64,000 nt of DNA from Mrakia gelida (GCA_024345305.1 BRON01000020.1:558001-622000); one strand, 5' to 3'. Counted from the first letter of the stretch, positions 44,933-56,785 are shown. Notes: a model not told the origin generated them from the sequence alone. Made by a program: numbers and translations.

Positions 44933-45486
44933 CTATGATCGAGAGTAGCAGGGTGTGGAGGGGATACTCGGTAGGACATCCCGAGAGGAAAGAAGAGAGG
45001 TGAAGGTGAGCCCGACTCCTCACGCGTCTCGTCTTTGCGGTCGGCGACGCCAACTGATCTTTCTGTTTCTTCTCCCACCTTTTCTTCGCCAGATATTCAT
45101 CGCCCTGAACACCTCGCCATCTCCCTCCGAAATCTTTCTGAAACATACGGGGAAAGGAAGCCCCCGTCGAGACTGGGTCGAGATGAAACACTGCGTGTGC
45201 GTCACTTTTATCTCCCTACTCCTGTCTTCTGGGCGCTCGCTGACGCTTTCCTGCCTTCCTTCCCTCTCCGCCACCCCCTCTTCATCTCTTTTATCTCCTG
45301 TGCTCTATCAGCAGACCCTCTGACGCCTCGGTGACGTCTTCAAGCGCCAGACGGGCCGTCCCTCAAAGGGAAGGAAGGCGACGACCCTCCTTCCTTCTTC
45401 CAACCACCACCTCTTCAACCAATCTCTCACCACCTCTCCAACCACCCGACCACCCACCCCCAACCAACCACTCTCAACTCATCATC
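44933..45486. other. intergenic with possible unresolved exons
   Basis: Intron-like signals occur (branch CAACTGATC and acceptor CGCCAG before 45093). A coding-like stretch, FIALNTSPSPSEIFLKHTGK, near 45095-45155 cannot be linked to a start without a stop. It may be a 5'-UTR exon of the next gene. Confidence 0.3.
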
Positions 45487-46871
45487 ATGGTTTTCGGATT
45501 CGGATCCAAGGAGGACTCTACTCACAGTCAGTTCTGGTCCATCGTTCATCTCTCGTCGCTTTCTCGTCACACCGTTTCGTCTTTGCTTCCCTTCGTCCCT
45601 TCGTGCTGACTTCATCCTTCCTCTTACTTCTCAGCTGGCTCGCACACCGCGACTCACAACAACCCCATCGGAAACAGTGAGCTCTCTCCTCCCTTCGTCA
45701 CGTTTCCCCTCGCGTCGTAGCCGACCTATTCTGACGCCGACTTCCCTCTTTCTTTCTCATCTCGTCCGTCCCTCTCGTAGCCGCCGATGCTCTCAACCCT
45801 ACCACCGGTACCGGAACCCGCCTTCCTCCTACCGAGCAGAGCCACAACCCTCTCTCTTCCCACAATGATCACGTCGAGACGACTCACTCGTCGAACCCTT
45901 TCAACCATAACGAGACCACCGGAACCAACCACGGACACGGAGATCACTCCTTGACTGGCGGAGGTGAGTCGTACTTTTCCTTTGGTCTTGTCTTGAGTTT
46001 GCGGAAGGATGGAGAGCCGAAAGTCGAGAGTCGAAGCTGATTCTTCCTCGTCGTCGCGTCCTTCCCTATCTTCCCCTCAGCCGGATCTCACCACACCGGT
46101 GGTACCACCGGAAACGGTTCGTTCTACTCATCTTTATTTCCACACTCTCCCGAAGCTGATGTCTCTCCTCTCGTTCTTTCTCCAGTCGTCGACTCCCTCA
46201 ACCCCACCACCGGAACTGGTTCTCACCTCCCTCCCTCCGACCAGAGCCACAACCCTCTCTCGTCTCGAAACGACCACCACGATACCACCCACTCTCACAA
46301 CCCTCTCTCCCACAACGAGACCACCGGAACCGGACATGAGACTCTCGGACAGAAGGCTGAGATCAAGAAGGATCAGATGGTCGTGAGTTCTCGCTTTGTT
46401 TCGCTTTGACGATCTCGAAGCTGACCCTCATGCTCTTCGCTTGACCTCGTAGGGAAACACCGGAGCTCACAACTCTACCGGTATCCACTCCTCGGCTCAC
46501 ACCGGAGCTCCTACTCTCGCTGACAAGGTTCGTTCTCGCGTCGGCCTCGCGCCTCTTCTCTCCGTTTCCCGTCCCAATCCTGACTCTTTCTCTCCCTTCT
46601 CTTCCTTCCAGGTTAAGGGAACCGTCGAAGTCATTGTTGGCAAGGTCACCGGAGTACGTACAACCAACCCTCCTCTTCTCCCTTCTTCATCTCGTTCTCG
46701 TCTCCTCCTCGCTGACTTCCCCTCCCTTCCTTTTTCTTTCGTTCGCTCGTTCAGAACCCTGCCAAAGTCGCTAAGGGAACCGCCATCAAGACTGGTTCTC
46801 ACCCCGCTGGAGTCACCGGAGCTACCACCGCTCACGGAACTACTGGAACTGGTGCTGGCGCGACCATCTAA
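45487..46871 (+). CDS. His/Thr/Gly-rich hydrophilic protein with CsbD-like motif (paralog)
   Basis: Seven or eight short exons. After MVFGFGSKEDSTH come two near-identical modules: ADALNPTTGTGTRLPPTEQ with SHNPLSSHNDHVETTHSSNP, and VDSLNPTTGTGSHLPPSDQ with SHNPLSSRNDHHDTTHSHNP. Each ends HNETTGT, an internal duplication that follows exon boundaries. The C-terminal exons read LADKVKGTVEVIVGKVTG and NPAKVAKGTAIKTG, the same CsbD-like motif split by an intron at the same place as in the 38.6-40.5 kb paralog. The protein ends GTTGTGAGATI. A soluble, disordered stress-type protein is inferred. Confidence 0.85.
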
Positions 46872-47131
46872 TCGAGTCGAGTTGAGAGTTTTCGGAATCG
46901 CTGTCTGAGGAGTTTAGCTTAGTTTTGGAGTAGTATTGAGTGACGTCGAGGATGAAATGACGACTGGATTGACACTTCGAGATCTCGCGACGGCGCAAAA
47001 AGGGAAGAGCGAGAAGAATCGAAGGGAAGAGACGGACGCGACTCGAAGCTCGAACGACGGAGAGACGATTCTTCTCATCCTTCTACGTATCCAGCCTCGC
47101 TCTCCGGTCTTGTCGTTCAATCGCATAGTCA

Positions 47132-49328
47132 TCATGGTCTAGCAGCTATCTCTCTTCCGTGAGGAAACAGGTACGGTTTCCCTCGATCCTTCCAGAGCTG
47201 CTGCTGTTGAGCCCAGACGCTGAGCCATTCCTGAGACAAGAAGAGAAGAAGATGAAAGAGAAGGGTTAACTCAGTTTCGGAGAGATCGCTGGGCGCGACG
47301 CGAACGGGGAAGGGTCGAAAGCGCGAGTGAAGAAGGCAGGGAGAGAGGACACGTCGAGGGGAAAGAACGAAGAGCTCACCTCTTGCGTTTTGAGATGGTG
47401 GTATCCCATCACTGAACGAAAGGAAAATAAAAACGGATCAGTATTGATCGACGAACGCGACCATCATTCTACGACCGACCGAAAGGACGAGGCTCGAAAA
47501 AGGAAAGAGGGAAAGATGCGACGCGACTCACCTTCAACACCTCCAGCCGTCCACCAATGCCTCCAATCCCCGAGCTGCCTCCCCACCTCGACTCTCTCCA
47601 CCTCTCCCTCCCCTCTCCAGCTCTGTCGCGGATGGTCCTCCTCCCAAGCAGCCTTCGTTCGAAGGTCGACGTTTTTGATCCAAGATCCCGTTCGAGCGTC
47701 TTCGGCTCCTTCGATTTCGGCTTGGGTGAGGTCGGAGCGGGCGAGGTGCTCGATTCTGGAGAGAGATTAATGGGCAGAGGAGGTACGTCAGGGAGGGAGT
47801 GAATCGAGACGAGACGAGGAGGCACAAGACGCGAGGGAAAGACGACGGCGACGCACAGAGGCCAAGAAAGAGCATAGGCCATCCTGGAGTTGGACGAGGG
47901 ACGGAGAAGATTGGTATCAGCTTTGATGCAGCTCTCTGCAGACGCGCGAAGAAAGACCCACCCTTGGAAGTACGGCTCAGAACAGCTGTCGATACACGCT
48001 GATTTGAGACGCAAAGCAAAACAGCAACGTGAGTTTTCGCGCTCCACTCGAGCGATAGAGCGAGGTAGGGCGAAACTCACAACCCATAGTGGTACCCCAA
48101 TATACTCCTCGGTTGCAGTCCAAGCGAAGAAGAGACTCGAGAATGTTGGGAAGGTGGAGAAGAGTCTGTCGACGCGTCGGTCGAAGAAAACGAGAAGAAG
48201 TCAGCGCGCTTCGACGGTGACGGAAGCGAGCAGTAGACGAACATCTTGATCGGTTTTCCTGGTAGATGATCAAGGAGCAGGAAAGCAGAAAAGTGAGCAT
48301 GAGCTCGACGCGACGAGAACGAGCGAGGCGAACGGTTCTTCGACGTCGAGTACTCACAAAACGAACTGAGGTCGCCCCTCTCCCTCGTCCCCCCTCTTCA
48401 CCAGCTCCTTCAGGAACTCGTAGGTCTTCCTGCAACATCCCAGCCGAACCGAAAGACGAAACGGGTCAGCTCTCTCTCCCTCTCTCTCACACCTCGCCAC
48501 CCTCGTCTGTTTCGAACCCCCCCAAACTCACCCATCATCCATATTCTCCTCCACCCCCAACCTAATCAAATCCCCCCACTCCCTCTCCTCCTCCTCCACT
48601 CTCCTCTCCTCTTCCTCGCTCCCTGTTCCCCTCCCAAGAACAAACCTCATCTGCACCAACCCCTGCTCGATCATCTTGCCCGGCACCCCATCCCTCCTCC
48701 GTTCCCTCAGCATCCTCCTCCATTCGTAGTCCTCAGCGGAAGAAGTCGAGAACGTCGCTACCATCAGGAAAGGGTTGCTTCTCGAGCGTTGGGAGAAGGG
48801 GTGGAGGGGTGGACAGGAGTAGGTTGATAGAGGCGGGGAGGAGAGGAGGGAGAGGATGGGTTCGGTGTTGTAGATGGGTGAAGGGCGAGGGAAGAAGGAG
48901 AGGAGAGTGGGGAAGGTTAGGCGGAGGAGGTTGGACATGTGTCTGTTCGAACCGAAACGAAACGAAGAAACGAAGAGAGGGAGGAAGGAAGGGAAAGAAA
49001 GGTGAGCTCGCGAGCTCAAACGAACGAGGTGACCAACCGACGCGAGAGGAAGAGAGGAGAGGACTCACTTCATAGGCGGTAGGCCATACATCCACTTGAT
49101 CCAGAGGATCCCTCCTCCCAGTATGAGAACCACAGCACAGAAAAAGAAGAGGAAGGAGCGAAACGAAGGTCGTCGAGGGACTCGAGCTAACCTCCTCCAC
49201 CAAGTCCAATGCAGAGCCGACGACGGCGAGGAAGGCGAGGGGACTCGTTTGAGAGGGAGGGGGTGAGCTTGAGGGAGGGAGTGGTAGGTTGAGGAGGAGG
49301 AGGATCGGAGGAAGGTGGGGAGCTGCAT
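47132..49328 (-). CDS. GT31-family (beta-1,3-galactosyltransferase-like) type II membrane glycosyltransferase
   Basis: About nine exons. After the ATG at 49326-49328 comes a basic/Ser-rich cytosolic tail and one TM segment (FLFFFCAVVLILGGGILWI), typical of a Golgi type II enzyme. The luminal part shows FLMVATFSTSSAEDYEWRRM, GLVQMRFVLGRG, TYEFLKELVKRGDEG and PQFVLKTDQDVRLLLAS. DQD is the expected metal/UDP-binding DxD site of GT31. Then come YWGTTMGS, YFQGMAYALSWPL and HLARSDLTQAE, followed by GSWIKN, HHLKTQEEW and a short C-terminal exon ending HGREIAARP. The sugar donor and acceptor cannot be read from sequence. Glycan extension in the Golgi is inferred from the family. Confidence 0.8.
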
Positions 49329-49644
49329 CCCAGGCGAGGAAGGGGGAGCTGGTCGTTGGAGGGAAGGGAGGGAGGGAAGAGCAGAAGCGATCGGCAAGGA
49401 ACGACAGCTCGAGTGTTCGGCTTGGGAGAAGGGAGTCCTCGATCCTGTTTGTTTTTCGATGTCAGACGATTCTGAAGGGTTGAAGGGAGGAAGAGGTTTT
49501 TCAGGATGTGTGGGAGTGAGAGCGAGAGAAAGGTCTACTTTACCGCCCGAGCTTCGAGGGAGATGAGACGACGCGTTTCAGTCGAAGTTTCATGCGAATC
49601 TCGAACGACCTCCCTCCCTTCCCTATCCCGTCTCCTCTCTCTTG
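49329..49644. other. intergenic: GT31 promoter / MYND C 3' flank
   Basis: No gene was seen here. Both neighbours are on the minus strand, so this holds the GT31 promoter. Confidence 0.4.
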
Positions 49645-50933
49645 CTAGTCGACTTCAGAGGTATCTCGGACGTCCCAGGTGACGCGGAAACACTGAAGTT
49701 TGTGCCTCTTCCAGTCGGCTCGTTGGTGATCTGGTCGAAGAGAAACGCGTCGAACAGGAGGGAGGTCTGCTTTCGTTTTCGGTTCGAACCGAGCTTGATC
49801 TCGAGGGATGAGGAGAGAGCGACGGACCTCGACAGCAGTATTGAACGAGAAGGCACTGGTGAAGAAGAGAGCGCGAGTCAGGAGGTGAAGAAGGGAGAAG
49901 AGGAGGGAAGAAGAAAGGGAAAGCGCGACTGACCTTCCCACAAGCCATCATCTCGCCGTCGCTGCACGAAGACTCGACTTCTGCTCTCCTCGCCTCGCAA
50001 GAGGTCCAAATCGACTTCTGGGACAAGAAATCGAGGCTCTGGGCGCTCCTGTCTGGCCACTTCTGAGCGAGGATACTCTGCAGAACCGCAAGGGAGAGTC
50101 GAGGGTCTCGAACGACTTCAACGACGGCTTGCGACCGAAGGATCTCCTGCGAAGCCATTACCAGGAGCCTCCGACCTAATTCTGGGTGCGTCATCGATGT
50201 CACAAGGTCGAGGGACGAACGGAGACCTGGCTCTCGGGGGACGTGTTGAAGAATTGAGACGACGAGAGCGCAGACCCGAGCGACAGAGTGAATGCAGATG
50301 ACGTTGGCCTTTGAGAGAGGAACGCTCTGAAGCAAGCGAGCAGCACATAAGAGAGGTCAGAAAGCTGAATATCCGCGCATAAGATCTGGTGGCTGCAGAG
50401 GTCGAGACGGAACGAAGACTAACCCAGCCTCCCGTCATGACCTCGGACGACGACCTCTCGTTCACCCATCGAACGATTTCCTTCGCGAACTCGAGCCCAG
50501 CTTGATAGCCCGAGTCCCTCATCCACTTGGAGAACGCGGTGAAGTACGAGAGATGGGTAGCGAGGAGTATAACGTCGGACCTCAAGTGAAGGAAGGCCCA
50601 GTTCGAACGGAGGAGATGGAGGAAGGCCGGGAGGTGAAGACTGGCGAACTCGGCCTGGTGGGATACGAAACGAGCAAAGCCATGAGTACAGTGATAAAGC
50701 GTTGAGGTCGGTAGTTTGACTAACCAGGAACACCTCGGCAGGATCAGAGGGAAGGTTGAGAACTTGATCGAGCTTGAAGAGGGAGAAGGGTGAGTGAGCT
50801 CGAGATTAAAGAAGCGTAGCAGGAAGAACGAGCGACTGGGACTCACGAGCTTGTCTCTGCGATCTTTCATCTCCCGAGAGACTGGAAGTGGGGCGAAGAG
50901 AGCGTCGGCAAAGGCTTGAACGGAGACGACCAT
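49645..50933 (-). CDS. MYND zinc-finger protein (copy C, intact)
   Basis: Seven exons, about 340 residues, start MVVSVQAFADALFAPLP. The helical body (LDQVLNLPSDPAEVFL, EFASLHLPAFLHLLRSNW, FSKWMRDSGYQAGLEFAKEI, VCALVVSILQHVPREPG) aligns by eye with copies A and B, with matching intron positions. The finger is built from CSDGEMMACGK, CLLVQYCCR and DHQRADWKRHKLQC across the same two introns, then FRVTWDVRDTSEVD. The first Cys pair is widely spaced, as is the His at the sixth ligand, so zinc binding is inferred from the family. Its closest relative by eye is copy A, whose finger is broken at positions that are intact here. Confidence 0.86.
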
Positions 50934-51274
50934 GGCGAAGGGAAGCGGGGAGATGGGAGGGAGAGAGGGAGGTGAGGAGGAAGAGCGTTCGAGCTCGTTC
51001 GATTCGTTCTTCCCGACCTTGAAAAGCTGGAGATGAGATGGAGGAGGGTGCAGGGTATGTCCTCTGAGAGTTCGAGGTCGAGAAAAGAAGATCTGTCGAT
51101 TGGAGAAGATGGAAGATGCGAGGGAAAGCTCACGTTCCTCCTCTCCTCCGTTTCGTCCTCTTGCTGCCTCGCTTGACCTCTCACTCCTCCATCCATCTCC
51201 CTCTCTCCAACTTCTTTTTTTCCTTTATCGTCTCTCCCTCTCCCCTTTCCTCCCTTGGATTCTCTGTTTTTGGA
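50934..51274. promoter_or_regulatory. divergent promoter (MYND C / LIS1)
   Basis: 341 bp between divergent starts. A strong polypyrimidine tract precedes the LIS1 ATG (about 51180-51260). No TATA box was seen. Confidence 0.4.
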
Positions 51275-54104
51275 ATGGCGAGCATCCTGAGTGAACGTCA
51301 GAAGGACGAGCTGTGAGTTGCCTCCCTTCGCTCTCCTCCCTCCCCTTCGTTGCCCTCCTCCCCCTCCCTTCTCGAGCTCACCCCTCTCCCTTCTCTCCCC
51401 TGTGTGTTCTCGCCCTCATTCACAGTCACAAATCCATCCTCGACTACCTCTACAACACCGGCTTAACAGCTTCCTACGATGCTCTTCGGTCGGAAACGAA
51501 CCACGACGACTTCAACCCTGATCCAAAATCCAAACATGCTGGCTTGCTGGAGAAGAAGTGGACGAGTGTGATCAGGTTGCAGAAGAAGGTCAGTAACATA
51601 TCTACTTCCATCGTGTATGGGTCGGGTGTTAGGGGAGCGCCCTTGGGGGGGAAGAGAGAGAGACGAGCTTGTGATCGTCTCTCGTTGCTGGCGAGAGAGG
51701 GGGAAGAGAAGGGAGGTCGTTCGATGGGGGAAGGGAAAAGAGCTCTCTCTGTCTCTCGTCGAGGAGATATACACAGATACGAGGCTCTCGGACGATTCGA
51801 GAGAGTCCTCCGAGAGTTCTGCTGGGAAGGAGGGATGAGCTCGCAGAGACGAAGGGGAGGAGATCAGCTCGCTCGTCTCCCTCCCTTCCTTCGACCCCTC
51901 GAGCTCGCTTTCGTGTTCTCGCAGCCTCAATATGAGCAGCGAGAGTGCGCTCTTCTCTTGGATGGGTCACGGAGAAGCTCCAGGGTATGGATCGTCGGAA
52001 GTCCAGCTACCTCGAGAAGGTCTGAGCTTCATCGGTCGGAAGGAAGGGGAGCTCGAGCTCAAACGAGAGGAGGGAGAGATGTTGTCGAGTCGAGCAGATC
52101 CCTCGTTTCTCTGCTTGATCCGGCGAGGAGACGAGCATATACTCGCTCTTCGAGTTCCTACCATCTGCCCAGGATGCTCCAGAAGTCTCCCTTCACTCCT
52201 CGACCTGAGCTCAGCTCTCTCCCTCCTCCAACCTCACGCTCCTCCTCGCATACAGCCCTCTCCCTTCAACTAACCCCCTCCCTCCCTCTTCTTCTCCCTC
52301 CTCGCAGATCATGGATCTCGAAAATCGAAACGCCTCCCTCCTCGAAGAACTCTCCTCCACCACTCCCCTCTCTCGTCGTTCAGCCTCCCTCACAGACTGG
52401 CTCCCTCGCGCACCAGCTCGTCACTCCCTCTCCGGTCATCGTTCACCCATCACCAAGGTCTCCTTCCACCCTCTCTACTCGGTTCTCGCTACAGCTTCGG
52501 AGGACGCGAGTGTCAAGATATGGGACTGGGAGAGTGGGGAGTTGGAGAGGACGGTGAAGGGGCATACGAAGGCGGTGATGGACGTCGAGTTCGATAAGAA
52601 GGGAGAGATGATGGGTGAGCTCGCTCGTTTCGTCTTTCTTGTTTCGTTCCCTGAAGAGGGCGGAGGGTGGGAAGCTGACCCTTCGTTCCTCTCACGCTTC
52701 TCTGTCCTACAGTGACCTGTTCCTCGGATCTGACCATCAAACTCTGGGACACGACCAACGAGTACAAGAACGTCAAGACCCTCTACGGACACGACCACTC
52801 CGTCTCGAGCGCTCGCTTCTTACCAGCAGGCGACTTCATCGTGTCAGCTAGTCGAGATCGGTCGATAAAGGTCTGGGAGGTCGCTTCAGGGTGAGTCTCG
52901 AGTCTGCTCTTCCGTCCTTCACTCGTCCAAGTCCGAACGCGTCGACCGAAGGAAAGCTGAAGCTGACCCCAACATCTCGTTTCCTTGCGTCTCGTCACTT
53001 TAGCTTCTGCGTCAAGACCTTCCAAGGTCACTCGGAATGGGTTCGGTCGGTGATCCCCAGCGAGGATGGGAAGCTGTTGGCGAGTTGTTCGAACGATCAG
53101 GTTCGTTTTTCCCCCGTTCTCCCCTCTTCTTCCTTTCCTTCTTCGAAAGCGTAGCTCACCATCTTTCTTTCGACTTGCTCCCTCGTCTAGACCTGTCGGA
53201 TATGGGAAGTCTCGTCAGGCGAAACCAAGATGGAGCTTCGAGGTCACGAACACGTCGTCGAAGTCGCCATCTTCGCTCCCGTCGTTTCCTATCCTGCGAT
53301 TCGGGAACTGGGTGGGATTAAGGTCCGTCGAAGCATCCTCTCAATCCTTCAGCACGTCGCGAGAAGAGAGCTAGTGGTCTCGAAACTCGAACCCGAACTG
53401 ACGCGTCGTCCTCTCCCTTCGTTTCGCCCCATTGCAGCCAAGTCCACGCGACGACCGTCTCAAAACGATCGGGAACTTCGTCGCTACTGGATCGAGAGAC
53501 AAGATCATTCGGATTTGGGATACTCAGACAGGGCAGTGCATTAGGAGTTTGGTGAGTCGTCCTTGTCCCCGTCGCGTCTCGCTCATCGCTCGTTCAAGAG
53601 CTAACTTCTCTCCACGTCCCTTTCTCCTTCTCCTTCTTTCCATCACCCCTCCTCTTCTTCACCCTCCTACTCACCCACCCTCCCGCCTCACCCTCCTACT
53701 TCACCACTCTCCTCTCTCCCAGGCCGGCCACGACAACTGGATCCGAGCCCTCGTCTTCCACCCGAACGGGAAACATCTCCTCTCCGCCTCGGACGACAAA
53801 ACCGTTCGCGTCTGGGATCTCGCAACAGGACGATGCTCGAAATCCATCGAGGCGCATGGGCACTTCGTGACGTGTATGGCTTGGGGACGGGCGGTGGTGT
53901 CAGGTGGGGATACGAACGGGAACGGAGCGGCGACGAATGGTGCTGAGGGTGCGAGTGGGAGTGGGGAGAGAGCGGTGAACGTTTTGGCGACGGGGTCGGT
54001 GGATCAGACTGTTAAGGTGAGTCTCAGATTCGAGCCCGGTTGAGAGGGAAGAGGGACTGACGGACGAAGCTTTGCTTTTCGATTTCCAGGTCTGGACGCC
54101 ATGA
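51275..54104 (+). CDS. PAC1: LIS1/PAC1 dynein regulator (WD40 protein)
   Basis: The LIS1 homolog that binds cytoplasmic dynein and supports nuclear migration. The LisH motif starts at [11 protein letters not shown] and continues [19 protein letters not shown]. The short coiled coil holds [20 protein letters not shown]. Seven WD40 repeats follow, for example [105 protein letters not shown] and [13 protein letters not shown]. It has the LIS1-type insertion before the last blade and ends VWTP. A 719-nt intron (51589-52307) splits the coiled coil after RLQKK, far longer than the other introns. The length, about 440 residues, is normal. Confidence 0.95.
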
Positions 54105-55075
54105 GTCGCCTTCGTTCTTCGCGAGACGCGGCGTCGCTGGTCGAACTTCGGGCGGAGGGAGACGCTTGGACGTGGGAAGCTGTTTCCCGACGAGGGTGCG
54201 TCGTCGCTTCGTTGTCTTCTCCTCTCGTTCTCACCTCGTCGAGACGCGTCCTGACTCCTCGTCCCTTCTCCTCTTTTTCAGGCTCGACGCCCTCGATCCC
54301 TCGCTCCCTCCCTCTCCCTCCATCTTCTCACTCAACGCTCAAACCCAACTCTCGCACGGCCAGGTCGCCCTCCTCTCATCATCGCACGCTCCTCATCCCA
54401 TTGCATCCCTCCCCACTCCTTTCGCCAGCCCGCTCGCTGCTCTTTGCTCTTCCCCTCCCCATCACTCATCCTCGCATGCTTAGAACTCCCTCACTCGCTC
54501 TCCGCCCTTTGCCCATCGCACCACCTTCGTTCTTCTCGCTCCTCTCCTTTCGTCGCTCGCCTTGCCCTGCTTTGCTCCCACTCCTTCGTTCTTCCCTTCC
54601 CCTCTGCTTGCTTGCTTTCGCTCCGGTCTTTTAACGATGAACGAACTCTCTTTACTCTAGCCTTTAGTCCTTACCCATTTATTCGATCGCTTGCTGTTTT
54701 GCGCATCTGTCGGACGGAAGAGAAAGGGAGAGGAAGGACACCCGCGAGGGCGATGCGTCGACTCGCTCTGTCCGACTTTCGGAACTCCTTCAACGAAACA
54801 CGACGCACCATCGATATTGCAGCTCCACAGGCGGAGTCTATAGTGTTTCAGGGTCCCGTGACCCTCATGACGACCCTGTCTTGACTTCCAGAACTTGCAA
54901 AAAGAAAGTCAGTCACCCCCAGCACTGCGTTCCTCGCCGGCCGGTCATTCTCGTTTGGCCTTTCTTTTCGTCTCGCTTTTTGCTTCCCTCAACCATCACC
55001 CTCTCTTCTCAAAACCACCTCACACCCTTCTTCGACCCACCACCTAACACCTACATTCTCTCCCTCTCAACAAAA
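54105..55075. other. intergenic, about 970 bp, no gene seen
   Basis: The region downstream of LIS1 and upstream of the secreted protein gene. It is pyrimidine-rich on the plus strand from 54280 to 54640. Open stretches lack intron logic or a plausible protein. Bases 54880-55070 probably form the promoter and 5' UTR of the next gene. Confidence 0.4.
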
Positions 55076-56202
55076 ATGACCACAGCAGCCCTCCTCACCT
55101 TTCTCCCTCTCCTTCTCCTCTCCCCGTCCTCCTCGTCCGCCCTCCCTGCTCCCACTTCCTCCTCCTCCTCGACGTCCAACTCTTCCTCCTCCTTCAACTG
55201 CACACCCTACGATTTCAGTCAATCTCAAAACTTCCCCCATGGAACACCTCTCTACCTCGCAGATCTGCTCTCGTTCTCACTCAACACGAACCAGATCGTA
55301 CCCCTTGGGTTCGATGGAAGCTCGAATGCTACCCTCGGACGAGTCCCTGCTGATGCTCAAGGTAATGGCTCCTGGGGGTTCGAGGTATGCACAGGTCTAG
55401 AGGGCATCGATACCAGCAGGTGAGTGTCTCTCTCTTTCTGCTGGAAGATCAGGAAAAGTTGGGAAGGGATGACGAGGAAGGGGAGGGAGGGAGAGCGGGA
55501 CCTCGAGAGCTGATCATCGCGATGTTTGGTCGTCTTGCTTTCTTTTCCTCTCCCTCTTCTCACAGCACAACACCAGGAATTCAATCTCTCTTCGGTCACA
55601 TCACCTATACCTCTCCTAACTCCTCGCTCTACGCCAACCACACCTGCGTTTCCATCTCGAGTGAGTCTGCCGTCCCGTTCTGAACTCGACTGAGTTCGGC
55701 AGCAGCCGCTGACCTTTCTCCCCTCCTTGTTTTCGTTTTGACTTCTCTCAGCACCCAACGCGACAGACTACTCTCACCTCCCCCTCATCGCTGTTCCTTG
55801 CGAGTACAACTCCTCGGCTCTATCAGCTCAGCAGGGTCAGATCTGGAACTTGAAGAACTACGAGAGGTTCGTCGTCGTCCCTGTCGTTCTTCGTTCTAAT
55901 CGACTTCGAACTCTCGCTGATCAACCCTTCTCTCTCATCTCTACCAGTAATGAGGACGCCGTCTTCCTTCTCGGACCAGGTCCCTCTGGCTACAACGTGT
56001 TCGTCCTCCTTCTTCTCGCTCCCTCCCTCTCGAGACGACGCGTCTCGCTCCCTCCTGCTGACCCAACTCTTCCTCCCGCCTTTTTTCCTCGAGCAGAAGC
56101 TACGCCGCCGGACCCGAGAGCTTCAACGGGACTAAGGGGCTTGACCTCATGCCTACTGGAGGATCCTCGTTCTCGAAGTTTTTCTTCCAGAGGTCCGATT
56201 GA
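55076..56202 (+). CDS. secreted, heavily N-glycosylated protein, unrecognised
   Basis: Five exons, about 225 residues. The start MTTAALLTFLPLLLLS is a clear signal peptide with likely cleavage after SSSSA. A Ser-rich linker precedes a Cys-containing globular part (FNCTPYDFSQSQNFPHG, PLYLADLLSFSLNTN, FEVCTGLEGIDTS, TCVSIS, VPCEYNSS, DAVFLLGPGPSGYN). At least eight N-x-S/T sequons are visible (for example NCT, NAT, NGS, NHT, NSS, NGT). It ends SSFSKFFFQRSD without a GPI signal. A cell-wall or extracellular protein is inferred. The paired cysteines suggest a compact domain, but I do not recognise it. Confidence 0.77.
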
Positions 56203-56308
56203 GTGAAGTCTTGCTAGTTCGTTCGTTTGCTTTGCTTTGCTTCGTTTTGCTTCTTGTCTCGCTCGCTCGCAACTGTTTTTGCTTTTCTAGATACCTATTT
56301 ATCTACAC

Positions 56309-56785
56309 ATGGACTTTCCTTCTTGGCGTCTGAACCGGCAGCGCAGTAGAAGACGCGTCGCACTCGCAGGTCGACGAGAAACTTGACGCTTTGCACAAGC
56401 AGATCGTCCGGAACGAGGTGAGACAACCTCAACTCGACTTCCTTTCTTTTCAATCTCCACCGCTGACTATATCCTCCCTCATGGTCTTGCAGCTGGGACC
56501 GTTCGACGAAGAGTACGTCCATCTCTTTTCGTGATCTTTCTCTCGTTCTTCTTCCACCGCCTACTTTCGAAGATCGAGTCGCAGCTCTACCTATAAGATT
56601 GGCTAACGATATCCTTTCTTCTCCACCTCCCATCACCCCTTCTCAGAATTCAAGAAACCAAAGCCTTCATCCGAACAAACGACGCGTCCGTCCCGTCCTC
56701 CTCAGAACCTTTCTTTGACGAAGAGGAGGCGGCGAAAGGGAAGGGATACTGGAGGACTCAGCCTTTAGGGAAGTGGGTCGCCTGA
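56309..56785 (+). CDS. small protein, 5' end unresolved
   Basis: Three exons with clean splice logic read VDEKLDALHKQIVRNE, LGPFDEE and EIQETKAFIRTNDAS, then FFDEEEAAKGKGYWRTQPL and GKWVA before the stop at 56785. The upstream frame is open through AVEDASHSQ but then meets a stop, and the ATG at 56309 (MDFPSWRLN) is in another frame. An unseen first intron or a different start is therefore needed. The small charged protein has no membrane segment. The function is unknown. The frame and the CTGAC branch point near 56464 make a real gene likely. Confidence 0.45.

Noticed and set aside
51313..52557. 414-codon open frame on the plus strand
   Set aside because: It reads through the 719-nt LIS1 intron in one frame. 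It keeps part of the LisH exon but turns to low-complexity sequence, while spliced exons give perfect LIS1.
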